The translations under genes were made by a program, and so were the position numbers. From contig NW_022098043.1 of assembly GCF_002288925.2 (NCBI RefSeq), positions 8,454,761 to 8,518,760 on the forward strand: DNA of 64,000 nucleotides, written 5' to 3'. The notes under the pieces are model-generated. The model was given only the letters and a program-made list of their open reading frames with translations, did not search any database and had not been told where the DNA came from. Position 1 is the first letter of the stretch, and the number at the start of each line of letters is the position of its first letter. This document shows, piece after piece, positions 11,791-23,916 of this stretch. The stretch comes from Delphinapterus leucas. Lineage: Eukaryota; Chordata; Mammalia; Artiodactyla; Monodontidae.

Positions 11791-12793
11791 ATCTGGTGCT
11801 TCCCAAACTATCCTTGGTGAAAGATCAGTTCTTTTGGTCTTTGATCTGCTCAGATCACTTCTTTTGCAAGATAAAATACACACAAAATATCAACCCAAAT
11901 ATTCTACTATTTGATTCAGTGAACATAAAATTATGCTGTCAAATTGCCAAGACCAGATAGTTTCACAGGTGAATTCTACCAAACATTTAAAGAAGAATTA
12001 GTACTTATTCTTCTTAAACTATTCCAAAAAATTGACGAGGAGGGAGTGCTTCTGAACTCATCCTATGAGACCAATAGCATCACTGTGATACCAAAACCCG
12101 ACAAAGATACCACAAGTAAGGAAAATTACAGGCCAATATCACTGATGAACAGAGATGTAAAAATCTTCAACAAAATATTAGCAAGCTGAATTCAATAATA
12201 CCTTTAAAAGATCATATACCATGATCGAGTGGAATTTATTACAGGGATGCAATGATGGTTCAATATTTGTAATTCAATCAAGGTGATATAGCATATTAAC
12301 AAACTGAAGAATAAAAATCATATGATCATCTCAATAGATGCAGTGAAAACTGATGACAAAATTCAACATCAATTTATGATAAAAACTCTCCACAATGTGG
12401 GTATAGAGGGAACATACTACAACATAATAAAGCCCATGTATGACAAACCTACAGCCAACATCATACTCAACAGTGAAAAGCTGAAAGCATTTCCTCTAAG
12501 ATCAGGAACAAGACAAGGATGCCCACTCTCACCATTATTATTCAACATATTATTGGAAGTTTAGCCACAACAACCAGACAAGAAAAAGAAATAAAAGGAA
12601 TCCAAATCAGAAAGGAAGAAGTAAAACTATTACTGTTTGCAGATGGCATGATACTATATATAGAAACCCTTAAGATTCCACCAAAAAACTATCAGAACTG
12701 ATAAATGAATTCAGTGGTGTTGCAAGATACAAAATTAATGTACAGAAACATGTTGCATTTTTATACACTAACAATGAACTATCAGAAAGAGAA

Positions 12794-12911
12794 GGGACTT
12801 CCCTGGTGGTCCAGTGGATAAGATTTCGCCTTCCGATGCAGGCGGTGTGGGTTCGATCCCTGGTCAGGGAGCTAAGATCCCACATGCTTTGGGGCCAAAA
12901 ACCAAAAAGTA
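12794..12911 (+). mobile_element. CHR-related SINE, truncated (different subfamily)
   Basis: The head 'gggacttccctggtggtcca', then 'gtgggttcgatccctggtca' and 'gatcccacatgctttggggc', ends abruptly after about 118 bases with a short A-rich tail. The tRNA-like B box (ggttcgatccc) is intact. It abuts the next SINE directly, giving a head-to-tail pair. Confidence 0.82.
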
Positions 12912-13138
12912 GGGCTTCCCTGGTGGCGCAGTGGTTGAGAGTCCGCCTGCCGATGCAGGGGATGAGGGTTCGTGCCCCGGTCCGCAAAGATCCCACATGC
13001 CGCGGAGCGGCTGGGCCCGTGAACCATGGCCACTGAGCCTGCGCGCCTGGAGCCTGTGCTCCGCAACGGGAGAGGCCACAACAGTGAGAGGCCCGCGTAC
13101 CGCAAAAAATAAAAATAGATAAATAAATAAATAAATAA
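12912..13138 (+). mobile_element. CHR-type SINE, short (CHR-2-like) form
   Basis: Head 'gggcttccctggtggcgcag', body 'gatcccacatgccgcggagc', end 'gaggcccgcgtaccgc', then an A tail changing to (aaat)n. It is inserted at the A-rich tail of the preceding SINE, a preferred target for L1 endonuclease. Confidence 0.92.
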
Positions 13139-15225
13139 TCCCAAAAGTAAAACAGAAGCATTATTGTAACAAATTCAATAAAGACTTTAAAAAAATGCTC
13201 CATATTAAAAAAAATCTTTAAAAAAAGAGAAATTACAAAAACAATCCCATTTACAATTGCATCAAAGAATAAAATATCTAGGAATAAATCTAACCAAGGA
13301 AGTAAAAGACCTGTACTCAGAAAACTATAAGACATGGATGAAAGAAATTGAAGACAATACACACCCAAAGAATGGAAAAAATATGGTGCTCATTGGATTG
13401 GAAGAATTAATATTGTTAAAATGACCATACTACCCAAGGCAACCTACAGAATCAATTCAATCCCTATCAAAATACCAATGGAATTTTTCACAGAACTAGA
13501 ACAAATACTTTTAAAATTTATATAGAATTACAAAGACTCTGAATAGCCAAAACAATCTTGAGAAAGAAGAACAAAGCTAGAGGTATCACGCTCACTGATT
13601 TCAAACTATACTACAAAGCTACAGTATGATAAACACTGTATGTTCCCAAAAGTATGATACTGGCACAAAAACAGATGCATATATCTATGGAACAAAATAG
13701 AGATCCCAGAAATAAACTTACACTTATATGGGCAATTAATCTACCACAAAGATGGCAAGAATATATAACGGGAAAAAGACAGGCTCTTCAATAAATGGTG
13801 CTGGGAAAACTGGACAGCTACATGCAAATAATCAGACTGAACTATTTTCTGACACCATATACAAAAATAAACTCAAAATGAATTAAAGACTTACAGTTAA
13901 GACCTGAAACCATAAAATTCCTAGAAGGAAATATAGGCAGTATGTACTTTGACATACATACAGTCTTAGCAATTTTTTTGGCTATGTCTCCTCAGGCAAG
14001 GGAAACAAAAGCAAAAACAAATAAATAGGACTATATCAAACTAGAAAGATTTGCACAGCAAAGGAAACTATCAAAAAAATGAAAAGGCAGCCTACTGAAT
14101 GGGAGAAGATATTTGCAAATGACATATCTGATAGGGAGTTAATATCCAAAATATACAATGAACTCATACGACTCAACATCAAAAAAACAAACAACCTGAT
14201 TTAAAAATGGGCTGATAACCTGTATAGACATTGTTCCAAAGAAGACATACAGAGAGCCAACATCACTAATCGTCACAATAATGCAAAGCAAAACCACAAT
14301 GAGATATCACCTCACACCTGCAAAATGGTTATTATCAAACAGACAACAAACCAAGTGTTGTTGAGGATGTAGCCAAAACGGAACACTTGTGCACTGTTGA
14401 TGGGCATGTAAATTGGTGCAGCCACTATGGAAAATAATATGGAGGTTCTTCAAAATATTAAAAATAGAGCTACCATACAATCCAGCAATTCCATATCTGG
14501 GTATTTTTCTGAAGAAAACAAAATGACTAATTTAAAAAGATATTTGCATCCCTATGTTTATTGCAGCATTGTTTACAATAGCCAAGATAGGGAAACAACC
14601 AAAGTTCCCATCAGTAGATGAGTGGATAAAAAGGATAGGGTATATATGTACTATGGAATATTATTTGGCCATAAAAGAAAGTGAAATCTTCCCATTCGTG
14701 ACAACACGGGATGGACCCAGAGGGTATTATGCTAAGTGAAATAAGTCAGACAGAGAAAAACAAATACCATATGATTTCACTTAAAAGTGGAATCTAAAAG
14801 ACAAAACAAATGAATAAACATAACAGAAACAGACTCATATACAAAGATTGCCAGAGGGTAGCAGTGTGGGGGGGCGGGGGGGGGATGAGTGAAATAGTGA
14901 AGGGGACTAAGAGGTACAAACTTCCATTTACAAAATAAATGAGTCATGAGGATGAAGTATACAGCATAGATAATAGAGTCAATAATACTGTAATAACTTT
15001 GTATGGTGATTAGATTTATCATAGTGATCATTTAGTAACGTATAGTAATATCAAATCAGTAGGCTGTGCACCTAGAGCTAACATAGCATTGTACGTCATT
15101 GTAGTTCAACTAAGAAAAAGAATTTTTGATGTTCTTAACTTTCACTATAATATGTCTAGTTGTCAGTTTTCTTTTATCTGTCCTGTGTACATTCTTAGGT
15201 CCTTTCACCTTTTAAATACAGGAAA

Positions 15226-15655
15226 ATTTTTTTTAACATCTTTATTGGAGTATAATTGCTTTACAATGGTGTGTTAGTTTCTGCTTTATAACAAAGTGAA
15301 TCAGCTATACATATACATATGTTCCCCATATCTCCTCCCCTTACATCTCCCTCCCACCCTCCCTATCCCACCCCTCTAGGTGGACACAAAGCACCGAGCT
15401 GATCTCCCTGTGCTATGCGGCTGCTTCCCACTAGCTATCGATTTTACATTTGGTACTGTATATATGTCCATGCCACTCTCTCGATTTATCCCAGCTTACC
15501 CTTCCCCCACCCCCCCCATGTCCTCAAGTCCATTCTCTACATCTTGCGTTTTTTTTCCTTTCCTGCCCCTAGGTTTTTCAGAACCTTTTTTTTTTTTTTT
15601 TAGATTCCATATATATGTGTTAGCATACGGTATTTGTTTTTCTCTTTCTGACTTT
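15226..15655 (-). mobile_element. L1 3' UTR fragment, reverse orientation
   Basis: Reverse complement of the L1 3' end at 1-1,625 and 62,735-63,122: 'aacatctttattggagtata', 'cagctatacatatacatatg', 'aaagcaccgagctgatctcc', and the end of ORF2 ('ttctctttctgacttta'). The T-run at 15,226 is the poly(A) tail. Confidence 0.88.
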
Positions 15656-16080
15656 AAGTACAGAAATTTTATATTGTTTCTTTGAATATTTCCTTGCCTA
15701 CATTTTTCCCTCTCTCCTGAGACTTCTATTACCCAGATGTTGGCACATCTGTCCTCCACAACTCTTAGATTTCATTTTCTATTTTCAATATTTTCTCTTT
15801 ACAATTTCTCCTTGGAGGATTTCTCAATCTAAAATCCCTGTGTCATTTTTCAGCTGGCTCTCCCATTTCAACGACTATATTCTTCATAACTAACTTTTAC
15901 ACTTAAATTTTGTTTGAATGATTTCTTGTTCTTGACTTAACAGCGCTAATATCTTCCCTTACCTATATACGTGTATATAACAGGCTTATTTTAATTTCCT
16001 GCCCATCTATTCTGACAATTCTGTTCAGATGTTCTGTGTTGTCAAGTATGTCTCCTTTTCTTTATTGGGTGTGGTCTGTG
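15656..16080 (-). mobile_element. Probable ancient L1-like sequence
   Basis: T-rich sequence with 'tttcattttctattttcaat' and 'gttgtcaagtatgtctcc', resembling decayed reverse-oriented L1 3' material. No definite domain or boundary; the call is weak. Confidence 0.3.
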
Positions 16081-16198
16081 TGCCTCAAGGTGAATTTAGG
16101 GTGAAGGGAGGGGGTGCCTCCTAGATTTGTTGAATGTCATTTGCTGCCACCCCAGGCAGGTGCTCTGGCCAGGATTTCCTCATTAAACATCTAGGAAG

Positions 16199-16575
16199 GG
16201 ACTTCCCTGTTGGCGCAGTGGTTAAGAATATGCCTGCCAATGCAGGGGACACGGGTTCTAGCCCTGGTCTGGGAAGATCCCACATGCCACGGAGCAACTA
16301 AGCCCGTGTGCCACAACTACTGAGCCTGCGCTCTAGAGCCTGCAAGTCACAACTACTGAAGCCCATGTGCCACAACTACTGAAGCCAGCGCACCTAGAGC
16401 CGGTGCTCCGCAACAAGAGAAGCCACCACAATGAGAAGCCCGCGCACCACAAAGAAGAGTAGCTCCCACTCGCTGCAACTAGAGAAAGCCCGCGTGTAGC
16501 AACAAAGACCCAACGCAGCCAAAAATAAATAAATAAATAAATAAATAAATATTAATAAATAAATACAAAAAAAAA
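16199..16575 (+). mobile_element. CHR-type SINE, long (CHR-1-like) form
   Basis: Head 'gggacttccctgttggcgca', body with repeated 'cacaactactgaagcc' units, and the tail 'cccaacgcagccaaaaataa' followed by (aaat)n. At about 375 bases it is the longest CHR copy here. It carries several base changes in the tRNA-like region, so it is older than the CHR-2-like copies. Confidence 0.9.
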
Positions 16576-17244
16576 TCTGGGAAGTAGCAGCACTGGCAGG
16601 AAGCCACATCCTGAGGTTGAAATCAACCATCCCTGGGATTGGAGAGTGTGGTGGAGGAGGAAGTAGTGAAGGATGAGATAAAAGAATGAACACCTGATCG
16701 TAGCTGAGCAGCCTCCATTGTTTTCAACAATTCCTCACCCCAGCAAGGTTTTGGGACAGCCCCGCTATTCCCTCCAGAACTTGAGCATCTCAGCTCTGGC
16801 TTCTGGGATGAAGAGGCAAAGGGAGAGGAAGAAGAGAGCTTGAGAACCTAACCCGTCCTTGCCAAAACTGGCCATCCTCTGCTCCAGGGCAGAGCCGGCC
16901 CCTTCTCCCAGACACCCACGCCCAGCAGTCACGACCAGCTTCATACCTCCTTGCAGGACCCTGCATAGGTTTTTCTGTTAGTTCTTCAAATCCACATTTC
17001 TCCCTCAGATCTGTAGTTTTGCCAGATAGGTTTTGGCGAAGAGAGCCAGCAGCCTATGCCACTTTGCAATCTTGGCAGAAGAAAAAGGGAAATGTACAGT
17101 GCAAGATCTTGTGTATAATTTAAAAGCACACACGCAGAGACACTAAATATTTTTCAAGGAACCATAGATTAAAAAAAAACATATGAAGGACAACTGGTCG
17201 TGGAGATGGAGGAAGAAGGGGAAGAAAAGAATGAAATAAAACAA
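16576..17244. other. Non-coding stretch, nothing recognised
   Basis: No exon, RNA gene or repeat identified. Composition is mixed, with a modest GC increase at 16,860-16,950. Confidence 0.45.
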
Positions 17245-17368
17245 AACCGGTATCTTGCGCAAATCAGTGATAAGTGTGCTATGAGGGGAAACCATGGTGC
17301 AATTGGTCAATTACAAAAGCATTTATCCTTTGAATCAGCAAAACCACTTCTGGAAATTTTCCCTATAA

Positions 17369-17399
<31 letters not shown>

Positions 17400-17400
17400 G
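17245..17400 (+). mobile_element. Ancient L1 (L1ME-like) fragment with (CA)n
   Basis: The sequence 'catttatcctttgaatcagc', then 'aaccacttctggaaatttt' and a CA run (17,371-17,394), parallels 10,665-10,745 almost position for position, including the microsatellite. The two are copies of the same L1 segment. Confidence 0.6.
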
Positions 17401-18955
17401 ATGCCTGAGCAGTGTGTAACTGACAGAGTGAGAATTCAAACCCAGAGCTATCTTGACCCAAAGTCTGTTCTTTCTACTGTCCATGGTATTAGAAAGCTTG
17501 CCCGGGATGTCGCTGTGAGTGCCAGCTGACACACAAGCCAGCTGGGCCCCCAGGTCCTAGTTTATACCACCTGGCCAGAATGAAATACCCATTTCTCAAT
17601 TACTGCTGTGTCTTGGCTCTATTAACAGAGATTGTCCCTAATCCAAAACTCAATCTTATTTTGCTTTCGTCTTCAGTTTTAAGATGGAGTTAAAAGGGCA
17701 CATACTGCCGGATAGGAAATAGAATAAAGTCAGGTTGATGCTGCGTGGCAGAAAGGTGACCATCTGAGACTTAAAATATTCTATACATGATGGAACAGGA
17801 CATTAATTAAGTAAATAAATGAGTAAATGGTAATAGAAACCACACCTGGTTCACCGTTAGCTTGACCCTGGCCTGGATGCAACAACTGCTGAGGGTCCTG
17901 GACACAGGTGGGCTGCAAGAATCTGGGGAGACACATAAATGGTACCTAACACAGTCCACTCCTTGGGCCACTCAGATCCACTTATGCCCTTCCATTACAC
18001 CCCGCTTCCTTGTTACAACATGGAGCCTCTGTTATCTTGTGATCACAAGATGCCCTCACTTCTACACTGAAAGGGAGATACAAGGCCAGTGGTCACAGAG
18101 TTCTTCACATCCAGATCTCCTAAAACACTTTCATTAAAAAGGTTAGTGAAATAGCCACTGTTCGCGCTGCTTCAGCTGCTTCTAAGGCCTTAACTGATAT
18201 TCACCGTGCCCTTCTTCCCACACCTATTTCAGATTTTTCTCATTCTCAGCCAACACTTAGGCTTATTTCTTGCTCATGTAGCAAGTGTCACCTTCACTCA
18301 AAAGGATGGGCAAGCAACACACACAGGTCCTGGAGGTGACTTAGGGCCATTTGGACAAGGAAATTCCAGAGTCGCAGGCACCCAGATCAGAGCCTAGAAG
18401 GGGGACCACAGGCTCTGGGCAGGCACTTCCCTTGGTCTGCAGAGTCCTCACCCTAAGGTGAGGGCCCTGGCTACCCAGGTCTAATAATTGTACTGCTACC
18501 TGTCTTGGCTCAAGAAACTCTGAGAGTGGACTCAGAGAAAAGAATTTGTCTCAAAGAAAAGGCTCTTTTAGGAAAGGCTAAAAAATCAGCCCTTTTTATA
18601 GTCACCTTCCCAAAAGCACATCTTTACTTTATTTCCATGGCTTTTATTTGGCCAATGAAGTGGTGAGGCTTCTGCTGGTCTCTGAAGACCTGGAAAATCA
18701 AATCTAGACCATCTGAGCTTCCCACATTTAGTTCAAACCTAGCCCAGGAGGCTTTTCAAGGGCAAAGCTACTGATGAATTCCATCCCTTAAGGGAAATAC
18801 ATCACATCGACCACGTTATACAGCATAGAGGAGATGAAAGAGCCACAGCTGGCTGACCGGGTCACGGCCTGGGAGTAACTTCCATCCAAATGAGAGTGTG
18901 ATGGCGGAAGGTGCTCAGAAGCCAGGATACTGACAACAGCAGCAAAAGCGATGTG
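17401..18955. other. Non-coding stretch, nothing recognised
   Basis: No exon with plausible splice sites and no repeat that I can name. The open frames at 17,862-18,137 and 18,206-18,397 lack recognisable protein features. Confidence 0.45.
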
Positions 18956-18959
18956 TCTC

Positions 18960-19083
18960 AACAACTCTGACTTGCTGGCTTTTACTGTGTGGCAGGTCCC
19001 AGGCCAAGCATTTTAAGTGCATTTTCTCATTCAATCCTCTTAGCACCCTTATAAGGTAGATAATCTTGTTATTTCCACTTTCC
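18960..19083 (-). mobile_element. MIR SINE relic, reverse orientation
   Basis: The reverse-complement MIR signature: 'gtggcaggtcccaggccaag', 'cattttctcattcaatcctc', 'cttataaggtagataatctt' and 'ttatttccactttcc'. Confidence 0.65.
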
Positions 19084-19570
19084 ATTCATTCATTCAACAG
19101 GACACTTATTGAGCTTTCAATGTTCCAGGCACTAAGGATTTAGCAAAAGCCAATCAGGCAAGGTCCCTGCCTTTGGCACTTACAAGCCACTGGGAAGAGA
19201 CAGATGCAGCCAGTAAACAGACTGCAAGGAAAAAAGATATTAATACATGATATAAAGAAACTAAAACAGGAGACTAATAGAGGGGAGTGGGAAAGCAGGC
19301 TATGTATTTGAGATAGAGTGGCCATGAAAGGTGCTGCATAGAAGAAGGCATTTGAAGTGAGATCATGCATGATACGAAGAAGTCAGCCCTAAGATGATCA
19401 AAGAGAAAATGTCCAGACAGAGGGAGCAGCTAAGTCAAGGGCACAGAGGGAGGACCAAGCTTGACATATTTGCAGACAGAGAGAAGGAAATTGTGGTTCA
19501 GAACAGAAACAGAAGGAACTAAAAGAAGGTGTAGTTAGCAAGCAAGAGAGTACAGGAAATGAAATTGAGG
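19084..19570 (+). repeat. Ancient mammal-wide repeat, unnamed
   Basis: Begins 'attcattcaacaggacactt', then 'attgagctttcaatgttcca', 'ggcaaggtccctgcctttgg', 'ataaagaaactaaaacagg' and 'agagggagcagctaagtcaa'. The same ordered text occurs at 27,955-29,585 and 37,265-37,420. It is non-coding. Confidence 0.5.
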
Positions 19571-19875
19571 GTGCTTAACCTTACCTATGCGTGAAATCTC
19601 TTCTCAGGCAGATAAGCAAGACAAAAGAAGGAGGGGAGGAAGAGGACGAGGGGGGAGGCAAAGGAGGAGGGGAAAGTCCAAGGTATCTGGAATAAAATAT
19701 GGAGAAAAATGTACAGCTGGAGGCTTTGGGAAGTAATAGTAATAATAAGCATGTGCGTCTGCATCAAACCTTACCTGAAAGCCTCTTGTGTTTTCCTTAC
19801 ACAAATTCAATAGACTTCTTTAATTGTTTAAACCAGTTTGAGTCAGGGTTTCTGTTACTTGCATTAAAAGTATCC
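19571..19875. other. Non-coding stretch, purine-rich
   Basis: A GA-rich tract at 19,620-19,675, no exon or named repeat. The 3' edge runs into the L1 start. Confidence 0.45.
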
Positions 19876-22404
19876 TAAAGGAAGAATCAAGATGGCAGAG
19901 TAGGAAGACCCTGGGTTCACCTCCCCCCATGAACTCATCAGAACTACATCTACATAAAAAACAACTCTCTCAGAGAACAATCTGAAGACTAGCAGAACGG
20001 CTCTTCCACAGCCAAGGTTATAAATAAAGAACCACACAGAGTCTCATAGGAGGGGAGAAACCATCTAGTCAGGACCTACACCCCTAGTGAGTGACCCAGA
20101 AGAGAAGGGAGATGTCAGAGGCTCGGGGATCCTCCCTAAGGACTGAGGGGCTCGAGTCCCATATTAGGCACCCCAGCCCTGGGACCTGGCACTGGGAAGA
20201 TGGGCGCTCTTGGCTGGTCTGGAAACCAGTGGGGCTACCAGAGGGTTGTAAGAAGCTGAGACTCTGCTGCTGAAGACTGTGCACACAGATTTGCTTACTC
20301 CCAGTCCCGGCACAGAGGCAGCAGATTGAAAACTGCCTGGTTCTCTGGCCAACCTTCCAGGACCACCCCAGTACACCCCCAGCCCACACCAGGCTCCTAC
20401 TCCAGCCCTACCTGCTCTGGCACTGCTCCCCATCCAGGCAGAGACCATCATCACACACACCAGGGAGAAGCATAGCCAGCTCGGAAGTGCAGCTCTAACC
20501 CCTCAGGCCGATCCCATCCCCCGCAACCAGGGCAGAGACTGCCATCACTTGCACAGGGAGAAGTGGGGCCAGCTCAAAACATCTGTTCCAGCCCCTTGGG
20601 CCCTGCCTCTACCCAATCCCCAATCAAAGCAGAAACCTCCATCTTTCTGGGGAGAAGCCCCACTCCCTCAGGGCTCCTACTGTAGCCCCTCAGGGCTCAG
20701 TCACACACACACCCAACAAGGCAGTGACTGCCTTTGAGCCTGAAAGAAGCCCCATCTTGCACCAGGCTCCAGCTCCAGCCCCTCCAACTCCAGCCTCACC
20801 TCCGACCAAGGCATTGGTCACCAGTGCACCCCAGGAGAAGACACCACCCATGCTCACTTCAGATCCAGCTCTCCCACCGAAGCCACTGGGCAAACACAGA
20901 CTGCACAGGGACTCTCCTACACAAGAACACACCTTCAAGACTGGGGTAGGTAACTGGTTCTCCCAATTTCATAGATACAAACAGAGAAAGTCAAACAAAA
21001 TGAGAAGACAGAGGAATATGTTCAAAATGAAAGAACAAGATTAAAAAACCTAGAAAAAAGCCCTAATGAAATGGAGAGAAATAATTTACCTGATAAAGAG
21101 TTCAAAGCAATAGTAATAAAAATGCTCACTGAACCCAGGAAAAAAATAGAGGAACACAGTGAGAACTTCAACAAAGAACTAAAAAACATAAAACAGAACA
21201 AATCATAGCTGGAGAATACAAAACCTGAAGTGAAAAATATACTAGAAGGAATTACAGCAGATTAGGTGATGCAGAAGAATGCATACGTGATCTGTAAGGC
21301 AGAAAACTGGGAAATCAGCCAATCAGAACAGCAAAAAAGAAAAACAAAGTTTTAATGAGGATAGTTTATGGGAGCTCTGGAACAACATCAAGCATACCAA
21401 CATTCACATTATAGGGGTCCCAGAAGGAGAAGAGAGAGACAAAGGGGCAGAAAACGTTTTTGATGAAGTTACAGCTGAAAACTTCCCTAACCTGAACAAG
21501 TAAACAGATATCCAGGTACAGAAAGCATAGAGTTCCAAACAAGATGAACCCAAAGAGACCCACACCAAGACATATCATAATTAAAATGGCAAAATTTAAA
21601 AATAAAGAAAGAATTTTAAAGGCAGCAAGAGAAAAACAAAGAGTCGCATACAAAGATAACCCCATAAGGCTATCAGGTGATTTTCCAGCAGAAACTTTGC
21701 AGGCCAGAAGGGAGTGACATGATTTATTAACGTGCTGAAAGGAAAAAATCTACAAGCAAGGGTACTTTACCCAGCAAGGTTATCATTCAAAACTGAAAGA
21801 GAGTGAAAGAGTTTCCCAGACAAGAAAAATTAAGAGTTTATCACCACTAAACCAGCCTTACAAGAAGTGTTAAAGGAACTTCAAGTGAAAAAGAAAAGGC
21901 TGTAACAAGAAATAAGAAAATATATGGAAGGAAAAATCTCATTGGTTGAGGTAAATATATACTAATGGCAGTGGACCAACAACTTAAATAAGCTGGTACA
22001 AAGGTTAAAAGACAAAAATTGTAAAATCAACTATAACTATGCTAAACAATTAAAGGATATATATAAGGATGTAAAATATGACATCAAACACATAAAACAT
22101 GGGGGAGGGAGTAAAAAATGCAGTGCTTTTAGGATGTGTTTGAACTTAAATGACTATAAGTCTAAAACAAGTAAATATAGGTATAAACCTTATGGTAACC
22201 GCCAGTCAAAAACCTGCACTAGATACACACAAAACAAAGAGAATGAAACCCAAACATAACATTAAAGAAAATCAAACCACAAGGGAAGAGACTAGAAGAA
22301 GAAGAAAGGGAGAGAGAAGAACCATCAAAATGACCAGAAGACAAGTAACAAAATGGCAATAAGTACATACCTATCAATAATTACTTTAAGTGTCAATGGA
22401 CTAA

Positions 22405-22894
22405 CTGAAGAAAACAGATAGGTCTCAGATGATGACAACAGATTCCAGAAATTCAAACAAGAAGTTGCTGCAATGGAATAAACTGGGCCAGATGTGTCTC
22501 CTTGGTAGAGCATATTAGCATAGTATTGGTCCTCAAGTATACAGTCCTCAATCTGGTGAATGTGCTCTTTTTCATCCCTATCAAGAAAGTAGATCAGAAT
22601 GAATATACATTCACGTGGAGCTGACAATAATATACATTATTTGAGGGCCAGTTTAGTACTTTCACCTTCCATCATAAGATAGACTGAAGAGAACCGAACT
22701 ATCTGTACATCCTGCAGGACATCACACTGGTCAACTATATCAAGGACATCATCCTATTCAGACCGTAAGAGCAGGAAGTGGGTAATACATGGAAGGTCTT
22801 GATAATACACATGTGCTCTACATGGTGAACAAGAAACTCTACAAATATTCAGAGGCTGGACCCGTCAATAAAAGTTTTAAATGTTAAAATAAAA
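22405..22894 (+). mobile_element. Endogenous retroviral pol (reverse transcriptase) fragment inserted in L1
   Basis: Forward-strand translation in changing frames resembles the palm region of a retroviral reverse transcriptase: residues F-F-I-P-I-K-K near 22,565-22,585 and Y-T-F-T-W just after. A later segment ends D-I-T-L-V-N-Y-I-K-D-I-I near 22,720-22,757, where a catalytic Y-x-D-D site would be expected but the first Asp is Lys. Stops and frameshifts make it non-functional. There is no LTR. The insert is bracketed by the direct repeat tgtcaatggactaa (22,391-22,404 and 22,895-22,908), and host L1 sequence resumes right after. Its 3' end is A/T-rich with aataaa at 22,868. It looks like gammaretrovirus-like (class I) pol; family uncertain. 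Confidence 0.7.
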
Positions 22895-23629
22895 TGTCAA
22901 TGGACTAAATGCTCCAATCAAAAGACAGGGGGTGGCTGACTGGATAAAATAACAAGACCTACCTAAATGCTGCCTAAAAGAGACTCACTTTAGAGCTGAA
23001 GACACAAACAGACTGAAAGTGGATGGATAGAAAAAGATAGTCCATATATATAGAAAGCTGGGGTAGCAATATTCATATCACACAAAGTAGACTTTAAAAC
23101 AGGCCTATAACAAAAGACAAAGAAGGGTATTATATAATGATAAAGGGGTCAATCCAAGAAGAAGATATAACATTTATAAACATATATGCACCTAATACAG
23201 GAGCACCTAAATATATAAAACAAATATTAACAGATATAAAGGGAGAAATCGACAATAATACAATAATATTAGGGAACTTTAGCACCCCAATTACATCAGT
23301 GGAAAGATAATCCATACGGAAACTCAATAAGGAAATGGTAACTTTAAGTGACACATTAGATTAGATGGACTTAACAGACATCTATAAAACATTCTACCCA
23401 CAAACAGCAGAATACACATTCTTTACAAGTGCACATAGAACTTTCTCCAGGATAGATCACGTACTAGGCCACAAAACAAGTCTCAATAAATTTAAGAAGA
23501 TTGAAATTATATCAAGCATCTTTTCTGACCACAATGGTATGAAACTAGAAATCAATTACGAGGAAGAAAAATGGAAAGAACACAAACATGTGGAGACTAA
23601 ACAACATGCTATTAAAAAACCAATGGGTC

Positions 23630-23916
23630 GGGGCTTCCCTGGTGGCGCAGTGGTTGAGAATCTGCCTGCTAATGCAGGGGACACGGGTTCGAGCCCTCGT
23701 CGGGGAAGATCCCACATGCCGCGGAGCAACTAGGCCCGTGAGCCACAACTACTGAGCCTGCGCGTCTGGAGCCTGTGCTCCGCAACAAGAGAGGCCGCGA
23801 TAGTGAGAGGCCCGCGCACCGCGATGAAGAGTGGCCCCCGCTTGCCACAACTAGAGAAAGCCCTCACACAGAAACGAAGATCCAACACAGCCAAAAATAA
23901 ATTAAAAAAAAAAAAA
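23630..23916 (+). mobile_element. CHR-type SINE, long-form relative
   Basis: Head 'ggggcttccctggtggcgca', then 'gtgagccacaactactgagc', end 'aacacagccaaaaataaatt' plus an A tail. Flanks aaaaccaatgggtc and aaaaccaattggtc form a near-perfect target-site duplication. It splits the L1 ORF2 endonuclease region. Confidence 0.92.

Larger units (their letters stand above)
11940..15115 (+). mobile_element. L1, 5'-truncated, ORF2 reverse transcriptase to 3' end
   Basis: Begins in ORF2 at the [10 protein letters not shown] segment (11,944). It continues through the reverse-transcriptase core ([10 protein letters not shown] at about 12,500-12,535; the catalytic F-A-D-D site reads F-A-D-G near 12,638), then the C-terminal domain and a 3' UTR ending near 15,115. 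Stops and frameshifts throughout show it is inactive. Two SINE copies (12,794-13,138) split the frame. The left boundary lacks a visible duplication. Confidence 0.85.

Noticed and set aside
12843..12860. tRNA-like B box and other tRNA-like heads within SINEs
   Set aside because: These belong to tRNA-derived CHR SINE heads, which lack a foldable full cloverleaf and are not tRNA genes.
12670..13368. 232-residue open frame on the - strand
   Set aside because: It runs antisense through two SINEs and L1 sequence.
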